Source: Cordylochernes scorpioides (Eukaryota; Arthropoda; Arachnida; Pseudoscorpiones; Chernetidae). Taken from it: a stretch of 64,000 nt of DNA. Every line of letters starts with the position of its first letter. Position 1 is the stretch's first letter. Shown piece after piece: positions 11,427 through 21,419 of the stretch. Both the position numbers and the translations under genes were made by a program. The stretch spans positions 34,138,244-34,202,243 of the forward strand of contig CP092865.1 in assembly GCA_030710605.1 (NCBI GenBank), in the 5' to 3' direction. The notes beneath the pieces were generated by a model, which saw nothing but the letters and a program-made list of their open reading frames with translations, searched no databases and was not told the DNA's origin.

Positions 11427-12105
11427 TTTATTTATGCTTATGAGGTGATAGAGCAACGTCTTTACAATAAGAGAGGAGACAAAATGAATCAAATCTAGAA
11501 AAAAGAAGTGAGGACTTCTCGGTCATTAAAGTCTGAGAGGCAAGGCCTTCAGCCAGTTCAGGGCTTCCGGGGTGACAGAGTGGAGATTGGAGATTCCTCC
11601 ATTGAATTTGTACAGCGGGCAGTCATCTAGTTAATGGGACATTGATTGTGGGACGTTGCAGGCACAATTTGGATCTTTGGTGTAGCCCCATAACTTCATC
11701 AGCTCTGCACACCTTCCCTGTCCTGTCCTAAAGCGGTTTAGAAGCACCCATTCTCGTCGAGGGAGGGAAAAACCTGGGATCTTGACACTTGGGCTTGTGA
11801 TGAGGTTCTTGTTTGGGATATTGGAGCTGATCCAGGAATTTGTCCATGCTTCTGAGATATTAAAATTTTGGGAGAGAAGTTGGTTTCCTCTGGACCATAT
11901 CGGATTCCTTGATTTTAGTCTATGTTTTGGGGGAGACTGTAGGATTGGGTTAATTTCGAGGTCGGGTGAATCCAAGAGTTTTTGGTACATTTTCTTGGTG
12001 GCTTCCTTTCTGCGTAGCTCATGTAAGATAAGTTTGACATATCATGGGTGCATAATGTAGCTGCTGTATTGTCCGTGAGGTCAAGAGACGTACGGAATTT
12101 GGTAT
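11427..12105 (-). mobile_element. 5'-truncated Jockey-like non-LTR insertion
   Basis: It interrupts ORF1 of the surrounding non-LTR element. On the minus strand it carries the C-terminal end of a different RT protein: 'FSLPRREWVLLNRFRTGQGR', then 'CACNVPQSMSH', a stop, then in frame 'DCPLYKFNGGI' and 'ALNWLKALPL'. That is the conserved tail of Jockey/BS-type polymerases. It ends in a short (AAAT)n tail at 11427-11440, directly abutting the host ORF. Missing 5' end plus simple tail is the normal outcome of aborted target-primed reverse transcription. Confidence 0.75.
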
Positions 12106-12875
12106 GTTGCCGGGGAAATGCGGAGAACAACATCCTGTACATCAGTATTTGATCTCATAGCGAACAGAACTTTTATCTTCTTCTCTCGACCTTCTAACTC
12201 TGGGTTCATATTGCATAAAATCGAAGGCAATTCCTTAATATCTGTAGATTTAGTAATTGACTTAAGAACAATTGTAGGATCTAGTGGTTTTGGTGCATAA
12301 ATTAATGCTTTTTGATTTACCTCATCAATCTTTTTAAACTCTTCAATCAATGTATTCAAATTTTCACCTGAATCAACTTTAAGTATTACGCCAGATTTTG
12401 ATTTTATTATTTTATTTATTTTGACTTTAGATCTATCATTTCTCATCTTTTTAATACCATTATTTACTTCGCCTAATACTTCAGCCGGGGAAACATTTAA
12501 CTTGGATTTAAATATTATTGTTTTATCCGTTACGTTTTGATTTTGCATAACTATTTTATCGTCTTCACTAGTAACTCTCGTAGCTTGAGAATATGACCTA
12601 TTATAAAATTGACTTGAAGGAGATATTTTCTTTATTGATTCGTCCAGATTACCAAGTCTATCACAGATAGAGCCATTGATTACAGCGATATCTCCCATTG
12701 TATCCATCAATATATTCAATTGCTTCAGCAAACCCTGTACAATTGTAAGATCATTTTGATTTATGCTTTTATTTGTAGATGAGTACTTTGATTTTAATGT
12801 GTCAGCAATTTGCTCCGAGATGATCTTATGCTGAATCCTACATTCCTCAGTACGTTTTTCAATTTTATCGACCAT
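12106..12875 (-). pseudogene. Non-LTR ORF1 (gag-like) N-terminal part
   Basis: An open frame of about 256 codons on the minus strand, starting 'MVDKIEKRTEECRIQHKI'. It has heptad-like spacing in the first 100 residues (possible coiled coil), then a Lys/Ser-rich middle, then 'KVLFAMRSNTDVQDVVLRIS', which matches the region before the zinc knuckles in R1/I-type ORF1 proteins. It is cut at 'SPATY' by the insertion at 11427-12105 and resumes at 11425. Role by family: RNA binding and RNP assembly for reverse transcription. Confidence 0.7.
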
Positions 12876-13078
12876 ATTGTTCTAACAAGCGGCAAGCGGT
12901 CGCGCCGCGCCGTCTGCTGATATGCAAATCAGCTGTATATAAAATGTTTAAGTATACTTAAGAGTTGGTTATTATATGTATAATAATATAAGTAAGGTAT
13001 AAAAGATTTTAAATTTCAAAAACAACTCTAAAAACAAATTTGAAGTAATATTTACCGGAATTCGCGGAGCGCTGCAAA
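12876..13078 (-). other. 5' untranslated region of the non-LTR element
   Basis: The sequence between the ORF1 start and the point where Helitron sequence resumes. It is GC-rich near 12890-12915 and AT-rich further out. A 5' UTR of about 200 bp is plausible for this class. The outer boundary is inferred from 'gtctgtctgaagttcacgga' at 13081, which belongs to the Helitron. Confidence 0.5.
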
Positions 13079-13154
13079 AACTGTCTGTCTGAAGTTCACG
13101 GATAGAATGCGCGCCCATTGGCTGCCGGCGAACACGTGACCTCCCTGCCCCCCT

Positions 13155-13935
13155 CTAGACAACCCTGTTATCAGCTGTGTGATACATACACCTGTCTATA
13201 GCGGCCGTTCTAGACAACCCTGTTATCAGCAGTGTTTTACATCCACCTGTCTATACAGACCACCCTGTCTATAGCGGTCACTTTAGGCAACCCTGTTATC
13301 AGCAGTGTGTTACATCCACCTGTCTATACAGACCACTCTGTCTAAAGCGGCCACTCTAGACAACCCTGTTATCAGCTGTGTGATACATACACCTGTCTAT
13401 ACAGACCACCCTGTCTATAGCGACCACTCTAGACAACCCTGTTATCAGCTGTGTGATACATCCACCTGTCTATACAGACCACCCTGTATATATCGGCCAT
13501 TCTAGATAACCCTGTTATCAGCTGTGTGATACATACACCTGTCTATAGCGGCCACTCTAGACAACCCTGTTATCAGCTGTGTGATACATCCACCTGTCTA
13601 TACAGACCACCCTGTCTATAGCGGTCACTTTAGGCAACCCTGTTATCATCAGTGTGTTACATTCACCTGTCTATACAGACCACCCTGTCTATAGCGGTCA
13701 CTTTAGGCAACCCTGTTATCAGCAGTGTGATACATACACCTGTCTATACAGACCACCCTGTCTATAGCGACCACTCTAGACAACCCTGTTATCAGCTGTG
13801 TGATACATCCACCTGTCTATACAGACCACCCTGTCTATAGCGGCCACTCTAGGCAACCCTGTTATCAGCTCTGTGATACATCCACCTGTGTATACAGACC
13901 ACCCTGTCTATAGCGGCCACTCTAGGCAACCCTAG
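13155..13935 (+). repeat. ~72-bp tandem repeat, about eleven copies
   Basis: The unit contains 'acaaccctgttatcagctgt', 'gtgatacatacacctgtcta', 'tacagaccaccctgtctata' and 'gcggccactctag'. Spacing is 72-74 bp, but two units (near 13159 and 13506) lack the 'tacagaccaccctg' part and are about 55 bp. The array lies inside the Helitron, between its 5' part and its tRNA-like part. Apparent open frames of 60-66 codons are produced by the repeat. Confidence 0.9.
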
Positions 13936-13971
13936 GAAGCAAGATGTATACAAGGTGTAGACAAGATGAAG

Positions 13972-14113
13972 ATCTACTTATATAATTGCCTTATTCTGTC
14001 TGTGTGAAGTTCACTGTGTGAAGTTCACGGATAGATTTTGGTCAGAATGGATCAAATAAAAAAAGTGTCAAGGGATGGGAATCGAACCCACGACCTTCCG
14101 CTTACCGGGCAGT
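13972..14113 (+). mobile_element. Truncated Helitron 5' copy with partial tRNA-like sequence
   Basis: Starts TCTACTTATATAATTGCC after an A, as the outer Helitron does. It runs through 'gaagttcacggatagatttt' into a minus-strand tRNA-like part that stops at 'cttaccgggcag', where the next copy starts. Tandem Helitron ends like this arise when one element inserts beside another or when replication passes the terminator. Confidence 0.65.
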
Positions 14114-14469
14114 CTACTTATATAATTGCCTTATTCTGTCGGTGTGAAGTTCACGGATAGATTTTGGTCAGAATGGATAAAATAAAAAAAGTGTCAAGGG
14201 ATGGGAATCGAACCCACGACATTCCGCTTACCGGGCAGATGCCATGACCACTAGGCTATAGGCTCATTATTTCTTTATACCGTTATTATACCGTTATATT
14301 ATATATAGCTAAAACATTTTTAAAACACACAGTTTGGAACGGGACTTTCACAAGAGTGACATCCATGGCGCCAATTTATAATTGTAACGAATAGTATTTG
14401 AATTAAAACATTTTTAAAATATATTCACACTCGGGTAAAACCTGGGCGTTGCCCGGGCCATTCGTCTAG
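14114..14469 (+). mobile_element. Complete short Helitron-like element, 356 bp, with tRNA-like core
   Basis: Begins TCTACTTATATAATTGCC and ends with the hairpin and CTAG at 14466-14469. Between them are the tRNA-like block (14189-14262), an AT-rich part and 'gcgccaatttataattgtaa', a segment also present at 50490-50520 and 50920-50945. It shares its 3' end with the larger Helitron and is a coherent short element in its own right. Confidence 0.65.
14189..14262 (-). pseudogene. tRNA-like sequence, anticodon GGT (Thr type), degenerate
   Basis: On the minus strand it has an A-box-like 'tagcctagtggtcatggc', an anticodon arm tctgc-ccggtaa-gcgga that would present GGT, and a perfect B box 'ggttcgattcc' within a T arm. 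The acceptor strands do not pair, so no functional tRNA is expected. The internal pol III promoter boxes survive, which makes it SINE-head-like. A partial copy is at 14070-14113. Confidence 0.6.
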
Positions 14470-15684
14470 TCTTAAATAGTCGAGTCTACCAGAAAATTAC
14501 TATCTATTAGGGTTATTACCATTCTTTCACAAACGGACCTCTTTAGGTCTACACATTAGATTCTTATAATATATTTGGACTTACCGATATCTTCTCTACA
14601 TACCATTCCCCAAATTTGTCTTGGCAACCCCCATCGTCCAGGACGTCCCGTTCGGTCGTCTCCCTCGTCAAAAACTGCCGTTATCTTTCAAAAACAGCCC
14701 CCCAAGGTAAATCGTCATCTTCCTACAGAATAAAAAAAAAATAATTACTTTAATATTCTTAGAATATTTATTTAAAAATAATAGTAATAAAGAAAAATAT
14801 TCTTTTTTAAAAGAATATTTAAAAATAATAGTAATAAAAAAATATTCTTTTTTAAAAGAATATTAAAAAATAATAATAAGGACAATAAATATAAAAATTT
14901 TCTTTAAATTTAAAGTAATTTCTTCTTTAAGAAATTCGAAATTAAACTTCTTCTTATTAAAAGGAAAGTTTGAGATAATAATAAAAATTGATAAAATAAG
15001 GATAATAAATTATAAAAAATGTTTCTTAAAATTAAAGTAATTTCTTCTTTAAGGAATTCGAAATTAAACTTCCTCTTATTAAAAGAAAAGTTTGAGATAA
15101 TAATAAAATTGATAAAATATAACACGTCTATCCCTTAAATTTCATATAGTAATCCTTTCCTTAAGAGAATTTAAAGCAGAGAAATATGCCCAATTTATCT
15201 GGGTATGTATTTAATTGGTTTTATTCATTTTAGAATAAAGAATGGATTTAGAAATTCCCCTAAATGGTAATATGATTTTGGACGCTTCATTGCATATAAA
15301 AGGGTGATTGACGGATTCCATCTCCAGCTGGTCACCTTCCTCGACTCTGGTCTTAAAAGCATCGTTGAGATTCCTCGTTGGGAATTCTCCATCTTTCTAC
15401 AGCGGGTCTTGGGGTACACGCCCAGTGTTGTTTCTAGTTCTTCATTTTCCAATCCGCCTCGTTGTTGTCCTTCTGTGGAGGGTTGGCCGGTATCTCGTTC
15501 ACGGTACCACCAGTGTCACCTCCGATTGGGCGTCCTTCCCTATTTTGACCTTCAGGGCACCGTCGGCCATCGTTGTGGGATCTCCATCTGGACAACAAAC
15601 ATTTTCGGCAAGACACTGTGTATATATATGATGTAAATGTTTACATCATTGTTGGGTCTATTTTGTGAAAAATCTGGCCCAACA

Positions 15685-15698
15685 ATTCCTCCCCTGCC
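15685..15698 (-). promoter_or_regulatory. Polypurine tract of family R
   Basis: The minus strand reads GGCAGGGGAGGAAT immediately before the LTR start TGTTGGGCC. This is the place and composition of a polypurine tract, the plus-strand primer of LTR retroelements. The same sequence stands at 63196-63209. It fixes the orientation of the element (minus). Confidence 0.65.
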
Positions 15699-16470
15699 AG
15701 AGTGAAAAAAAATGCGTCTTTCAATTCAGATCTGTTTATGCTCTATGATAAATATGAATTTGGAAGAAATGCATTTTTTTTCTTTACGATACTAGTATGT
15801 ACAATCACTGATACTCAGGCAAAGGGGGAACTAACGCGCCATGGTACCTAGAACAGGTTAACTCGTAGTATTATTGGACTGAGATCTTATCCTACCATTC
15901 AGTGGGCAAAGTACTAAGCCCATCTTTCGCTGTCTGTATGCCAGAGGGTTTTGGCCCAGATGTGAGGAGAATCCACACGTTCCCAGCCGCAGTCCCTATA
16001 GGTGGAGATGGGGGTGGTCTATACACAGACTCTGTACAAACAGATCCTTAGACCGTTCTGGATAAACATAATCATATGGGCGCCAAGGAATTGTGCGTGT
16101 AAATGTAGATATGCCCAATTCCTAAAACACATCTAAAAAAAATTATTAACTCTATATGATGAGATACATGTGATAATAAAAGAATGACTATACACGGTTA
16201 CACAAGGTAAAAATTAAATTGACATCTGCTATCAAATAACAACAATATTAGGGCAAACAGAAACAAGGGGAATGAATATATATATCAAAGTTGAACGAAT
16301 AAGATATATGCCGAAATGAAGCAATGTAGATATACACAATGATACATAAAAAAAAATTAAATGGATAAATACTATAAGTAGAAAGGGAATTACTTGATAT
16401 ATATATAGGATATACAATGATAAACAAATGAATATATAAGCTATGATTAAATTCTTCATTCAGTACATTT

Positions 16471-16510
16471 GTCCGAAGATGGTAACAACGCTGTTACCGA
16501 AATGTCACAC
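16471..16510 (+). ncRNA. Hammerhead-ribozyme-like core, copy 1
   Basis: The sequence CCGAAGA is followed by a stem GGTAAC/GTTACC and then GAAA. This resembles the CUGANGA - stem II - GAAA core of hammerhead ribozymes, but with C in place of the conserved U. Hammerheads are known in the terminal repeats of Penelope-like elements, and such an element lies 500 bp away. I could not find convincing stems I and III, so this is a candidate only and is probably inactive. Confidence 0.3.
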
Positions 16511-16802
16511 ATACTATTTATTCTGGAATCGGTCTCGTTATCTTGTTTTTTTTTTTTTGTAGTCTATAGCTCAAATTGTGCCTTATCTATATATATATGA
16601 ATATACATGAAGATAATTAGAAAGGGGTATACATGGTGGATGGTACATTAAATGAGTAAATATTACCTCTGTATAATAAGTATGTCAAATTTTTGGAAGA
16701 ATATGATATAAAGGAAGGATATCACATTGATATGGGAGATATACTATGATAAACGAACAAAATATATATATATGCTGTGGTTAAACTTATTTAGTGCATT
16801 TT

Positions 16803-16840
16803 GTCTGAAGATGGTAACAACGCTGCTACCAAAATGTCAC
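16803..16840 (+). ncRNA. Hammerhead-ribozyme-like core, copy 2
   Basis: Here the first box is the full CUGANGA consensus (CTGAAGA). It is followed by GGTAAC..GCTACC (one mismatch in the stem) and AAAA instead of GAAA. Copy 1 has the second box intact and the first box mutated. The two together look like decayed derivatives of one active motif in tandem terminal repeats. Confidence 0.3.
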
Positions 16841-17304
16841 ACATCATCTATTTGGATTTGGTCCCGATATCTTACATCTATAATCCAAATCGTGCTTTCT
16901 ATATATACAAATATACATGAATATAATAAAAGGATGATACATGGTAAATGGTATTACTGAGTATATAATAATAATAATAATAAATAGACAAAAGAATTGC
17001 TATAAATTATTAAATAAAAACAAACGATAGCAATGTGTCTCTTTATACATAAAATTTTTAATATGCTAGCTTTCGGATCTTATCGATCCTTCAACAGGCC
17101 AAGCTGTAAATTGAGAGAAAGAATATATATATAAATGTAAAATATTATTTATATACACCAACGAAGATAGAGAATAAAATATAAAATAAAATAAATATAA
17201 ACATATTTCACGAGTTCACGTTTTCTCGTGGCCAGGCTGCTGTTTGTTTCATCTCTGTCCAAAGCTCAGTTTGTTTTCTTTTATAGTCAATTGGTCCTTT
17301 TATT

Positions 17305-17606
17305 CTAATGGCTGGGCTGTTTTTTGAATGAGTGGTACTGAGATGGTAGTTCTATACGCCTGTTGATACTGTTTAAATCTTGAGAGACGAAGGATTCTAT
17401 TAATAATCTTTGATATTTGGATTTGATGTTGTGGTAATGACAGGTTGGGTCGGAAAGGTTAAAGGCATGGCCGGTTTTAGAGGTATGCTGAAAGATCAAA
17501 GATTTGGGATCTTTGTTTATTATATTTCTGTTGTGCTCGGAAATTCTGTTGTAAATGAAACGGCCAGTCTCACCCACATATTTAGCGTTGCAATCCTGGA
17601 CGACAT
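17305..17606 (-). pseudogene. Inverted second copy of the GIY-YIG domain
   Basis: The minus strand repeats the GIY-YIG domain of 18190-18490 almost residue for residue, from 'QDCNAKYVGETGR' to the same C-terminal 'SFKKQPSH'. It has no RT in front of it: upstream the sequence turns into the spacer. It is one arm of the palindrome, not an independent gene. Confidence 0.8.
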
Positions 17607-18490
17607 TTTTTGCATATGTCACAAGGATGACGTCCTATTGGTGTTGGAAACCCTAAACTCTTACCATACACGCCTCACTTTCACAATAGAACATGAGTCC
17701 CACAAAGTTTTGCCATATTTGGACATTCTTTTTATCAAAACTGATGAATCATACCACACAACAGTTTATTACAAAAAAATCCATAAAACCATCCTATCTC
17801 CTTTTTGATTCATATAACCCAATAGGCCACAAACTCACAGTCGTCAGAACACTCACGAAAAGAATACATACACACTGCTCCACCCCAGCCTTCAAAAAAT
17901 TAGAAAAGACAACCATCATCAGTAATCTAACAGCAAGTGGCTATCCACTTCCCTTCATACTTAGACATAGTTTCAACCCTTCCAAACACACTCAGCCCGT
18001 AGTAAACCGTAACATCTGTATTATACCTTATTCCTTTGAAAATCAATCAATAGCCCTCTCCCTCAAGAAATTTGGTTTAAGAACCTTTTTTACCAACCAC
18101 CTCTCAATAGGCCAAATACTCCGGAACCCCATCACCAAATCTAATATTAAGAAACGTCCCGACCAGCAACCATATGCCATTTACTCCATAGGTTGCCAAG
18201 ATTGCAACGCTAAATATGTGGGTGAGACTGGCCGTTTCATTTACAACAGAATTTCCGAGCACAACAGAAATATAATAAACAAAGATCCCAAATCTTTGAT
18301 CTTTCAGCATACCTCTAAAACCGGCCATGCCTTTAACCTTTCCGACCCAACCTGTCATTACCACAACATCAAATCCAAATATCAAAGATTATTAATAGAA
18401 TCCTTCGTCTCTCAAGATTTAAACAGTATCAACAGGCGTATAGAACTACCATCTCAGTACCACTCATTCAAAAAACAGCCCAGCCATTAG
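17600..18490 (+). pseudogene. Penelope-like RT C-terminus plus GIY-YIG endonuclease
   Basis: The plus strand reads first 'DDIFCICHKDDVLLVLETLN' and 'HKVLPYLDILFIKTDESYHT', the C-terminal part of a Penelope RT. A frameshift near 17700-17805 leads into the frame that runs to 18490. The GIY-YIG nuclease has 'YAIYSIGCQDCNAKYVGETG' and 'RFIYNRISEHNRNI', then 'DPKSLIFQHTSKTGHAF'. The catalytic palm of the RT is absent, so this is a 5'-truncated copy. Role by family: telomere-competent reverse transcriptase with an endonuclease that nicks the target. Confidence 0.8.
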
Positions 18491-18790
18491 AATAAAAGGA
18501 CCAATTGACTATAAAAGAAAACAAACTGAGCTTTGGACAGAGATGAAACAAACAGCAGCCTGGCCACGAGAAAACGTGAACTCGTGAAATGTGTTTATAT
18601 TTATTTTATTTTATATTTTATTCTCTATCTTCGTTGGTGTATATAAATAATATTTTACATTTATATATATATTCTTTCTCTCAATTTACAGCTTGGCCTG
18701 TTGAAGGATCGATAAGATCCGAAAGCTAGCATATTAAAAATTTTTATGTATAAAGAGACGCATTGCTATCGTTTGTTTTTATTTAATAAT

Positions 18791-20699
18791 AATAAAGGAA
18801 TAAATATGCACTGAGGATCATGGCCATTTCGCGAGTACTTCAAAATTTACATGCATTACCTTAAAGGTTTGTCCTTACCAACTTGTCACTGGGAGTGTTT
18901 GTCTGGCGTGTTCCCCGCCTCTCTTAACCCAAAAGAAAATATATAGGAAAGGAAATCTTGGTAGTCAATACGTCTTTAAACCAGATTATTTCAAAATTAC
19001 CTTATCTGTGGTGACAATCTTACCTATCTTTGTCTTTAGTTGAACATTGTTGTTAACCTCTACTATACATTGTTTAGCTTATCCATAGAATGTGCACTCA
19101 TATTTTAACCAATAATTCATTTTAACAAAATACATAAATTAACCTCGAAGGAATAAATGATGATGACTAACAACCTAGTTCTAACTTCTACCTTACAATA
19201 TATCTTCTCACACTTTAGTTCCTAATACCTCTCTGTAATCTGACTCTTTGTCTCCAAAAAAATAAATAAACTTACTGTTCTGGGCTACTTCTCAGCCAAA
19301 AAAAAAAATTTGTTATTCAATCTTCCCTTAAAATATTTTCTCCTTCTCAAGTCTGGAATACTGGCCTGTTCTGGCTATCTACTCTGAAGTTCATTTTGGT
19401 GTCCTAATAATTTAAACTTTATCTTAACATAGAACGAGTTATCCTCGTGAAAAAAAAATTATACTTACTAATTGGTATTTAGACTTGAACTCGTTCTAAC
19501 TAAACGTATGGTAGACCATAGTCTTTACTTAGGTGATTAACCTTTGCTAGCCTGGGGCGATATAAAACACAAAGAATCTGGACAGTCCATCTGTCACTTT
19601 GTTAACTGGTACCTAAAATCTGTAGACGGAATCGCCTCGTCTAATCATAACTTGTCTCTTACGCGCTCTCATTGTTAACTCTCATTAGAAACCCCCTTTA
19701 GAATTTACTTAGAAACAAGGCGTTATAGGGACTTCACTTTTACCCACCACATGTTCCAAGTCTGTCCATAGAGGATTGGTTCCAAGCTGCGCAATATATA
19801 GAAGAGCTTCCAACGTGCCGATCCTTCCCAACCTCCCGTCTGAATCACCCTCATCTCAGCCACGCTTAAAGCGTCGTAAACTACGATGTCAGATCGGTTA
19901 TCCGAGGTTTGTCACTGTGCACTTAGCTTGCGACATCGGCAACTAAATCCCCAACCTAGCACAAAGTTCACCTGATACCTCTCCGTTCCCTCTAATGAGG
20001 AGAAGTTTTGTGGGCTTTATGGTCTGATCATAACCTCCCACAATCCCCCAGTCTGAGGTTCGAGACATGGGCATTATCTACGACCCTCAGAATTCAAGTT
20101 GGTAAGATGAAATGGAGTAATTAATTACACTAATAAAAGAAATCATATTTATACTCCTTTAAAAGGAGGCCTGACAAAGGGAGCGAATACCTTCCTATCA
20201 ATAGAGTTGTACTGTCCTGTGAGGCTATCGTTTCTTAACGAATAAAGAAATCAAAAATTAAAATCGAACCTATTAAGTTCCCTAACCCTATTATAAAGTA
20301 CCTTTGGTCTTTACAGTATAATTGTTTTTAACCTTCTACACATTCATTAAACCAATCCATTCATACACCCTCCCCCCCAACATTCACGGTTTGCATATAA
20401 ACTAAAGCTAAAAGCTGCTACACAAGCCAAAGTACTATAATTATCATCGATAGACCCTAATAATAACAAAACTTTCAGGACAAATGTGAAATCAAATGAA
20501 ATTACCAAATTAAAACAAAATTGGGGACTTTTACTCAAATAAAAAAATGCCTCATACAAACTCTATACAAATTATCTGTACATAGATAAATAATATTTAT
20601 ACTTAAACAAATTAATAAAATTGATTGTTAACAATCAAAATGCTGAAATCTAGCCTATCATTTATATTGTGCGTCTAGCGGTTTGAAAATCTTATCTTG
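18791..20699. other. Non-coding retroelement-like sequence
   Basis: No reading frame of note. A block at 19640-19800 ('acgcgctctcattgttaact', 'cccaccacatgttccaagtc', 'gtccatagaggattggttcc') is a diverged relative of 20960-21100 ('acacactctcattagaaatt', 'ttttaacccaacacatattc', 'gcccatagtgaataggtta'). So the region holds two diverged copies of one repeat in direct order. A short C run is at 20369. Nothing else could be supported. Confidence 0.5.
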
Positions 20700-21240
20700 A
20701 CACGTGGTGTCTAAACAAAACGAATCATCAAAACTAGCACTCAAATTGGAGCGAACTGAACTTCAAGCATTTGTCTCATTGCCAAATATGATAGATCTAC
20801 AAGTGTTTGCCAACCCTACTTCTTATATAAGGTTATTGGCGTCTTCCCTTCCCTGCTATTCAGCTAAACCCCTCCTTTGGGATCGTAGGGCTTTCAATAC
20901 CCATCCTGCTTTGGAGTTTAACAACAGAGATCACTTGTTATCCTAACATATCAACTCTTAGACCACAACTGCCTTACACACTCTCATTAGAAATTCTCTT
21001 TTGGGCTGCATCCTGGACATAAGGGATTACAGGGTGTCAAGTTTTAACCCAACACATATTCCGAGCCCGCCCATAGTGAATAGGTTATAAGCACAGCAGC
21101 TATCTAGTGCGTCTAAGTTGCTTTAGCTATTCTTAAAGTTGAACCAAAGTTCAGAACCTTAAATAAAATTAAAACAAAACAAACTGTTGAACTTTTTAGT
21201 CTTAAATCACAACCTGCTATTAATACAGGATTGTAGCTTT
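20700..21240 (+). repeat. Family repeat, inverted partner of 360-890
   Basis: Direct partner of the inverted copy near the window start, followed by the same minisatellite. Its left part opens a frame with 'VSKQNESSKLALKLER' for about 80 codons, which also exists in the other copy with a different end. It could be a decayed gene piece or chance. Position directly downstream of the integrase gene suggests the 3' interior of the same element. Confidence 0.6.
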
Positions 21241-21350
21241 AACAAAAAAAAAACTGAAAACCCCTTTACAATGACATTTAAAAAAATCTAAAACCAAGGT
21301 TGTAGCAAAAAAAAACTGAAATATCTTTAAGTAACATTTTAAGGCCTTTA
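21225..21350 (-). repeat. Minisatellite, minus-strand copies of the 1-350 unit
   Basis: Two or three degraded units reading 'tgaaaacccctttacaatga' and 'aaccaaggttgtagc' on the plus strand, the complement of the 1-350 unit. Positions 21351-21419 up to the integrase stop are plain AT-rich sequence. Confidence 0.7.
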
Positions 21351-21419
21351 AATCACTTCCTAACACATCATACCATGATCAAAATTTGACTAAATTCAGT
21401 ACACATTCTATAGATTTAC

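Larger units (their letters stand above)
6562..14469 (+). mobile_element. Helitron-bounded insertion with nested elements
   Basis: The 5' end is TCTACTTATATAATTGCC and the 3' end is a hairpin (CCCGGGC..GCCCGGG type, 'cctgggcgttgcccggg') followed by CCATTCGTCTAG. These are Helitron hallmarks: 5'-TC, a hairpin about 10 bases before a 3' CTRR, and insertion between A and T without target duplication. The empty site is visible at 49076/49077, where the two flanks are joined. The Helitron proper is 6562 to about 6584 plus about 13079-14469, because 'gtctgtctgaagttcacgga' resumes at 13081. The part between is inserted non-LTR material. There is no Rep-helicase gene, so it is non-autonomous. Confidence 0.75.
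6128..15684 (-). mobile_element. Family R 3' LTR, split by a 7.9-kb Helitron-bounded insertion
   Basis: On the plus strand the LTR begins tgttagatcg at 6128 and ends ggcccaaca at 15684. Removing 6562-14469 leaves about 1649 bp, which agrees with the copy at 61534-63195 (about 1.66 kb). The right end is followed by attcctcccctgcc, a polypurine tract on the minus strand, so this is a 3' LTR of a minus-strand element whose interior runs rightward. The outer piece 14470-15684 includes AT-rich short repeats at 14740-15120 and a GC-richer part at 15300-15600. The overlapping small frames there do not look coding. Confidence 0.7.
15699..17007. other. Family R interior, 3' side; direct copy of 63210-64000
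   Basis: The part 15699-16490 matches 63210-64000 closely ('gaatttggaagaaatgcat', 'cttagaccgttct', 'catatgggcgccaaggaatt'). No coding frame is convincing; the short frames are AT-rich noise. A phrase 'gaagatggtaacaacgctg' occurs at 16475 and 16808 within a repeat spaced about 333 bp. This part may already belong to the terminal repeat of the Penelope-like element at 17008. Confidence 0.55.
17008..18790. mobile_element. Penelope-like element forming a large palindrome
   Basis: The arms 17008-17600 and 18198-18790 are near-identical inverted copies of about 593 bp, with a spacer of about 597 bp. Each arm holds the GIY-YIG endonuclease region and the 3' non-coding end of a Penelope-like element. 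The spacer holds part of its reverse transcriptase on the plus strand. Each arm also contains 'ggatcgataagatccgaaag' or its complement, another hammerhead-like block. The element lacks its 5' half. Confidence 0.8.

Noticed and set aside
6585..12950. One simple full-length non-LTR element with an insertion between endonuclease and RT
   Set aside because: Both sides carry their own, different version of the region at RT block 1, so the two parts may come from different copies; I therefore listed them separately.
13305..13840. Two open frames of 62-66 codons with the same repeated protein motif
   Set aside because: They are translations of the 72-bp tandem repeat and shift with the unit length; no start context or homology.
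13155..13935. Regular repeats that might suggest a CRISPR array
   Set aside because: Units are contiguous at 72 bp with no unique spacers and there are no cas genes; the genome is eukaryotic.
15288..15302. TATA-like 'gcatataaaagg' as a plus-strand promoter
   Set aside because: The LTR is transcribed on the minus strand, as shown by primer site and polypurine tract, so a plus-strand TATA has no clear role.
15304..15636. Overlapping frames of 107-110 codons in an LTR
   Set aside because: The equivalent part of the copy at 62739-63147 has shifted frames and stops, so there is no coding constraint.
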